A DNA stretch of 9,438 bases from an uncultured bacterium (GTDB lineage: Bacteria; Cloacimonadota; Cloacimonadia; Cloacimonadales; Cloacimonadaceae): positions 1 to 9,438 of the forward strand of contig CALDSN010000138.1 in the NCBI GenBank assembly GCA_937924555.1, given 5' to 3'. The notes beneath the pieces are model-generated. The model searched no databases and was not told the origin of the DNA. It was given only the letters and a program-made list of their open reading frames with translations. The translations under genes and the position numbers were made by a program. Positions 7,301-9,438 of this stretch are shown piece by piece. The first letter of the stretch is position 1; the number at the start of each line of letters is the position of its first letter.

Positions 7301-9438
7301 ATAACCCGCTGGTGCAATAATTGGGGTAGGTAATGTACCGGTGATAACGTAACTCGCTGTTTGGTGTAAACTGGGCAGAGTTGTCAATACAGGCATGGGA
7401 TCAGCATATACTTCCAAAGTTGCATTTGCGGCAATATGAATTGCCCCTCCATTGTAAAGCTGATAAGGGGCACCGTCTAAAGAGTAATAAATAGGAGCAT
7501 CCGGGGGAGCTGTTAAGGTGTTGAGGTAAACATCCTGCGCACTGGTATATGTTCCGGACGGGGGGTTGAATACCGTCCCATTTGGCCACATTGTAAGCCT
7601 AGTGCGGTTTTTTACCGGTATGCTGAAAGTATGAATATCGCTTGCAATATAATCCGGATCCGCATCGGTGTATTCTGCCCACCATGTTATTGTACTGGTA
7701 TGGTAGATAGCAAATGGCAAATCTGCAGGATTATATTGATGTACTTCACCATTGATACTGTAATATAAGGTAGCTTCTGCAGGAACGGGGGCCGGAAGGG
7801 TGAAATCAACTTCCACGCTATCGTAAAGGCAGACGCAATAATCTCCGTTCACATCTGGCAAGGGGTATGTGTCCATAACCGGAGCTGCAAAAATCACCTT
7901 TCTTCTAATATCGTATTGGTGAACAGGTGTAACTGCACTATCGTCCCATCCGATCAGTGAGGCATAGGCGATGATATCATTCACTGTCTGCGGTGCTAGG
8001 ACTACGCCTGTTCCCGCATTATACAGCAACCAATTAGCGCCATTATCCAGGCTATAATAGATGCTTGCTCCAGCAGTTGCGCAAGTAATGTGTACGGGGT
8101 AATCAACATTGGATGCATAAATACCCGGTGCTTCCACAAACTGCGGAGTGTCCACCATCCCTGTCATATTGTAAATCTGAGTCTTATGCACAGATTCCGG
8201 CAATGTGGGATGGGTGAACCATGCTGTTATGGTATATACATAGTCCTGCGGGGGTACGGGAATGTTAATCGGACCGTTGTATATCTGCGGTTCAGCAGGT
8301 GAGCCGATTGATGGTACAACCGGAGGTACTGCCGTTGTATAATAATATATAACCGTATCATCCACACCCGGGGTTGATAGGGTAACATTTTGTGTGGTAG
8401 AGAAGGTAGTTACATTGTTAGATCCCCAAGGGGCAAACCAAGGACCTTCCGGACTAACCACAATATTCCATTGATGGCTTACAGAATAACCACTACCATC
8501 TTCCCTATCTCTTACTTCACATACTAAAGTATAAATCCCAGGGACATTGAAGGTATAATTTAAACTGCTGGTAATGGATTCCACAGTGGTAAATGGGACC
8601 CCATTAAGGCTACCGGTCAGTGTCCAAGTATAGAACAGAGGGTCTGCATCCACATCATTGCCTGTGATGCTGAAGTTCACCAGATCATCCTGAGCAATCG
8701 TCATATCTGTTTCAGTTTCTGCATAGGTGGGATCATTGGTTGGTGCATAACTAACTATGGTGGGAGGGTCGTTTATCGGTGTCACCTCTATAGAAAAGCT
8801 TGTTGAAGTATGCTGTGTCAACCCTCCAGGGAGATTCTCCACTGCAGTAACAATGAAATGTTGGATACCGCTATAATTCGCCACAGGGATGAAGGTGGCA
8901 ATTTTATCGTTACCTTCTGCCTGCGTAATGTTTACTTTCGCGGGGAAAGTGGTTTGCGTAATGTATATATTAAAGCTTGTGCCATCATAAATCCGTACTA
9001 TATTGCCGAAATTCAGGGTTATTCCCTCTACTGAATCTTCCTGCATACTATACATATATCCAGTGTTTACATTACCTGGAGTTGAGATAGTAGGGAAATG
9101 GAAGCTGGGTAAATCTTCATCGTTGGTGACGGTAACATTTATCCCCTTGGATACGGGATCAATCAAATCTTCCCCATCCAGTTTATATAGAGTAACCCAA
9201 ACCGGTTTAGTGCCGAAGAAGTTCTGCACAGGCACGAACTGCAGTTTAAAGGGATGCAGAGGATCTGGTGCAGTTATCGTGAAGAACGATGATTGACTCC
9301 ACCCCAAACGAAGCTCGCTGAGAGTAGTCCCCCCATCTACACTGATATAGGGCTGGAAATCAAATTCCCAGGTGTTATCCTCCAGAAATACTTCCGGGGC
9401 TATGGGTAGAGCACTTGGTGTTCCGGGCAACCACCCAT
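48..9438 (-). CDS. Giant multi-repeat secreted/surface protein, partial at both ends (chitobiase/beta-hexosaminidase C-terminal-type repeats)
   Basis: One reading frame (codons start on + positions 2 mod 3, e.g. 9434-9436, 593-595, 50-52) stays open for about 3,129 codons, with no stop seen in manual translation. The first visible residues are GWLPGTPSAL; the last before the adapter are YTTDGSEPT. Order: two cadherin-like modules (residues about 10-226, with V-T-N-D-E-D and I-N-D-P-P-T-I junctions), a PKD/Ig-like module (about 227-328, with D-V-D-A-D-P and F-Y-T-W), then 33 Ig-like repeats (about 328-3129). No glycoside hydrolase or other catalytic domain is visible; the repeat family is named after the C-terminal domain of chitobiase, which does not by itself imply enzyme activity. 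Cysteine is very rare. Known for the family: beta-sandwich modules in large extracellular bacterial proteins. Inferred: a secreted or cell-surface adhesin, stalk or binding protein. Start codon, signal peptide, anchor or sorting domain, and neighbours all lie outside the window. The frame call is very secure; the function is not. Confidence 0.95.
4823..5059 (-). repeat. Repeat 14: most divergent core (Y-A-Y-E-G-E-G-W)
   Basis: The repeat opens normally (V-A-T-P-V-F-N-L-P-G-G-V-Y) and has P-G-A-N-I-W-Y before the core. The core itself is A-Y-E-G-E-G-W-Q-P-Y in place of T-T-D-G-S-x-P-T. It closes with Y-A-K-A-E-K-D-G-W and A-H-Y-I-I-S-I-P-I. It belongs to the alternative-loop type and is among the shorter copies. 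The frame is intact on both sides (Glu codon at 4949-4951), so this is not a frameshift artefact. Confidence 0.75.
5807..6298 (-). repeat. Repeats 9-10: alternative D-N-G/D-G-G loop copies
   Basis: Repeat 9 (6047-6298) reads I-W-Y-S-I-D-G-G-A-P-L-A-Y-A-G-A-F. Repeat 10 (5807-6046) reads M-Y-Y-S-T-D-N-G-A-T-Y-N-E-Y. Both replace the Ser-x-Pro-Thr-x-x-Ser loop with a shorter Gly-Ala-x-x-x-x-Tyr loop, as in repeats 2-4. The rest of the repeat is standard (I-T-V-T-A-W-A-D-V in 9, T-T-V-R-A-Y-A-S-K-N-N-W in 10). They lie next to each other with classical copies on both sides. Confidence 0.75.
7337..8452 (-). repeat. Repeats 1-4: longer, irregular N-terminal copies
   Basis: Approximate limits: repeat 1 8162-8452, repeat 2 7901-8161, repeat 3 7605-7900, repeat 4 7337-7604. 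None has the full T-T-D-G-S-x-P-T core. Repeat 1 reads Y-Y-Y-T-T-A-V-P-P with a longer loop before Q-I-Y-N-G-P. Repeats 2-4 read Y-Y-S-L-D-N-G-A-N-W, Y-Y-S-I-N-G-E-V-H-Q-Y and Y-Y-S-L-D-G-A-P-Y-Q-L-Y. Core-to-core spacings are 273-294 bases, above the array mean. Repeat 3 holds a Cys-Val-Cys at 7829-7837, a rarity in this protein. The linker between repeats 3 and 4 is unusually basic and long (P-V-K-N-R-T-R-L-T-M-W-P). Confidence 0.8.
8453..8758 (-). other. PKD/Ig-like module (protein domain)
   Basis: Visible residues about 227-328. The segment D-D-L-V-N-F-S-I-T-G-N-D-V-D-A-D-P-L-F-Y-T-W matches the start of PKD-type domains (D-x-D-x-D-P followed by Y-x-W). The later F-N-V-P-G-I-Y-T-L-V-C-E-V-R-D matches the closing strands (P-G-x-Y-x-V-x-x-x-V-x-D). 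It separates the cadherin-like modules from the repeat array and ends at W-N-I-V-V-S-P-E-G-P. PKD-like domains are usually extracellular and non-catalytic. A generic bacterial Ig-like domain is the alternative name. Confidence 0.65.
8759..9115 (-). other. Cadherin-like / tandem-95-type Ig module 2 (protein domain)
   Basis: Visible residues about 108-226. It repeats the plan of the module before it: M-Q-E-D-S-V-E-G-I near the start, then F-I-P-V-A-N-Y-S-G-I-Q-H-F-I-V-T-A, and the junction V-T-P-I-N-D-P-P-T-I at 8783-8756. The I-N-D-P-P end is the hallmark junction (V-N-D-A-P in many homologues) of tandem cadherin-like domains. Acidic residues at such junctions often bind calcium in related proteins; here that is inference. 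Confidence 0.65.
9116..9409 (-). other. Cadherin-like / tandem-95-type Ig module 1 (protein domain)
   Basis: Visible residues about 10-107. It opens with A-P-E-V-F-L-E-D-N-T-W and a Y-I-S-V-D-G-G segment. It continues with L-Q-F-V-P-V-Q-N-F-F-G-T and closes with I-N-V-T-V-T-N-D-E-D. This order (E-D-N near the start, F-x-P-x-x-N-F-x-G before the final strands, V-T-V-x-N-D at the end) is typical of the cadherin-like modules found in tandem in large bacterial surface proteins. About 9 residues precede it, so an earlier module probably lies beyond the right edge. The family assignment rests on motifs only. Confidence 0.6.

Larger units (their letters stand above)
4304..7336 (-). repeat. Repeats 5-16: mixed classical and alternative copies
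   Basis: Approximate limits: 5 7064-7336, 6 6806-7063, 7 6554-6805, 8 6299-6553, 9 6047-6298, 10 5807-6046, 11 5555-5806, 12 5309-5554, 13 5060-5308, 14 4823-5059, 15 4559-4822, 16 4304-4558. Most carry the classical core, e.g. repeat 5 Y-Y-T-T-D-G-S-V-P, repeat 12 Y-Y-T-M-D-G-S-E-P and repeat 13 Y-Y-T-I-D-G-S-I-P. In repeats 7, 8, 15 and 16 the Asp is Asn (T-L-N-G or T-T-N-G). Repeats 9, 10 and 14 have the alternative loop and are listed separately. Repeat 16 has an acidic, non-standard opening (V-P-E-E-D-T-N-P-F-Y). Confidence 0.85.
48..8452 (-). repeat. Array of 33 tandem Ig-like repeats, about 86 residues each
   Basis: Numbered 1-33 from N to C terminus. Each has P-x-F-x-P-x-x-G-x-Y, a short strand (T-V-S-I-S), P-G-A-x-I-x-Y-T-T-D-G-S-x-P-T, S-x-x-Y-x-x-P-I, T-x-I-K-A-R-A-Y-x-x-G-W and S-x-x-x-x-A-x-Y-T-I-T-G. 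The + positions of the Asp/Asn codon of the D-G (or N-G) core, or its equivalent, for repeats 1-33 are 8333 (no D-G), 8045, 7751, 7475, 7202, 6959, 6689, 6443, 6191, 5942, 5705, 5447, 5207, 4949, 4694, 4439, 4184, 3920, 3665, 3401, 3149, 2894, 2645, 2396, 2138, 1871, 1619, 1373, 1112, 860, 593, 326 and 65. All are in one phase. Spacing runs from 237 to 294 bases, mean about 258. The repeats are alike in protein but clearly diverged in DNA. They fit the chitobiase/beta-hexosaminidase C-terminal or Fn3-associated families. Confidence 0.93.

Noticed and set aside
48..8452. Calling the gene a chitobiase or beta-hexosaminidase enzyme
   Set aside because: Only the C-terminal-type Ig module is present. 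No family 20 glycoside hydrolase catalytic domain or its acidic catalytic pair is visible anywhere in the window.
48..8452. CRISPR array or non-coding satellite repeat
   Set aside because: The periodicity of about 258 bases is at protein level, with strict codon phase and diverged DNA; there are no short identical repeats with spacers.
9003..9296. 97-codon plus-strand ORF
   Set aside because: It lies antisense to the cadherin-like modules, whose own frame gives clear domain motifs. No ribosome binding site or family resemblance was seen.
9436..9438. ATG on the minus strand at the right edge as a possible start
   Set aside because: It is not in the frame of the giant gene (the in-frame codon there is GGG at 9434-9436). 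The first visible residues lead straight into a domain with no signal peptide, so the gene continues beyond the window.

Overview
The window is the inside of one very large gene. Apart from the first 47 bases, which are Illumina library adapter, the whole window reads as a single minus-strand reading frame of about 3,129 codons. I found no start and no stop: the frame runs off the right edge (N-terminal side) and is cut by the adapter on the left (C-terminal side). I checked the phase at 33 repeat landmarks from base 65 to base 8,333 and again at the right end. All sit in the same frame, so I see no frameshift. There is no other gene, RNA gene, promoter, terminator or intergenic stretch.

From N to C terminus (right to left): two cadherin-like / tandem-95-type modules (about 9409-8759), one PKD/Ig-like module (about 8758-8453), then 33 tandem copies of an Ig-like repeat of about 86 residues (8452-48). 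The repeat matches the chitobiase/beta-hexosaminidase C-terminal / Fn3-associated type, with core Y-T-T-D-G-S-x-P-T, then S-x-x-Y-x-x-P, then K-A-R-A-Y-K-x-G-W and A-T-Y-T-I-T-G. The first four copies are longer and less regular. Three more copies (9, 10 and 14) carry an alternative loop with no Ser-x-Pro-Thr segment. The last copy is cut by the adapter.

No catalytic domain is visible. The make-up, beta-sandwich modules in tandem with very little cysteine, suggests a giant secreted or surface-anchored bacterial protein, perhaps an adhesin or a carbohydrate- or matrix-binding stalk. That role is inference. Signal peptide, anchor and any enzymatic domain would lie outside the window.

The organism is probably an uncultured bacterium from a short-read metagenome: moderate GC by eye, free use of ATA, AGA/AGG and GGG codons, and adapter at the contig end. 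Large proteins of this kind are common in Candidatus Cloacimonadota and some Bacteroidota/Fibrobacterota. I lean weakly to Cloacimonadota; the sequence alone does not settle it.
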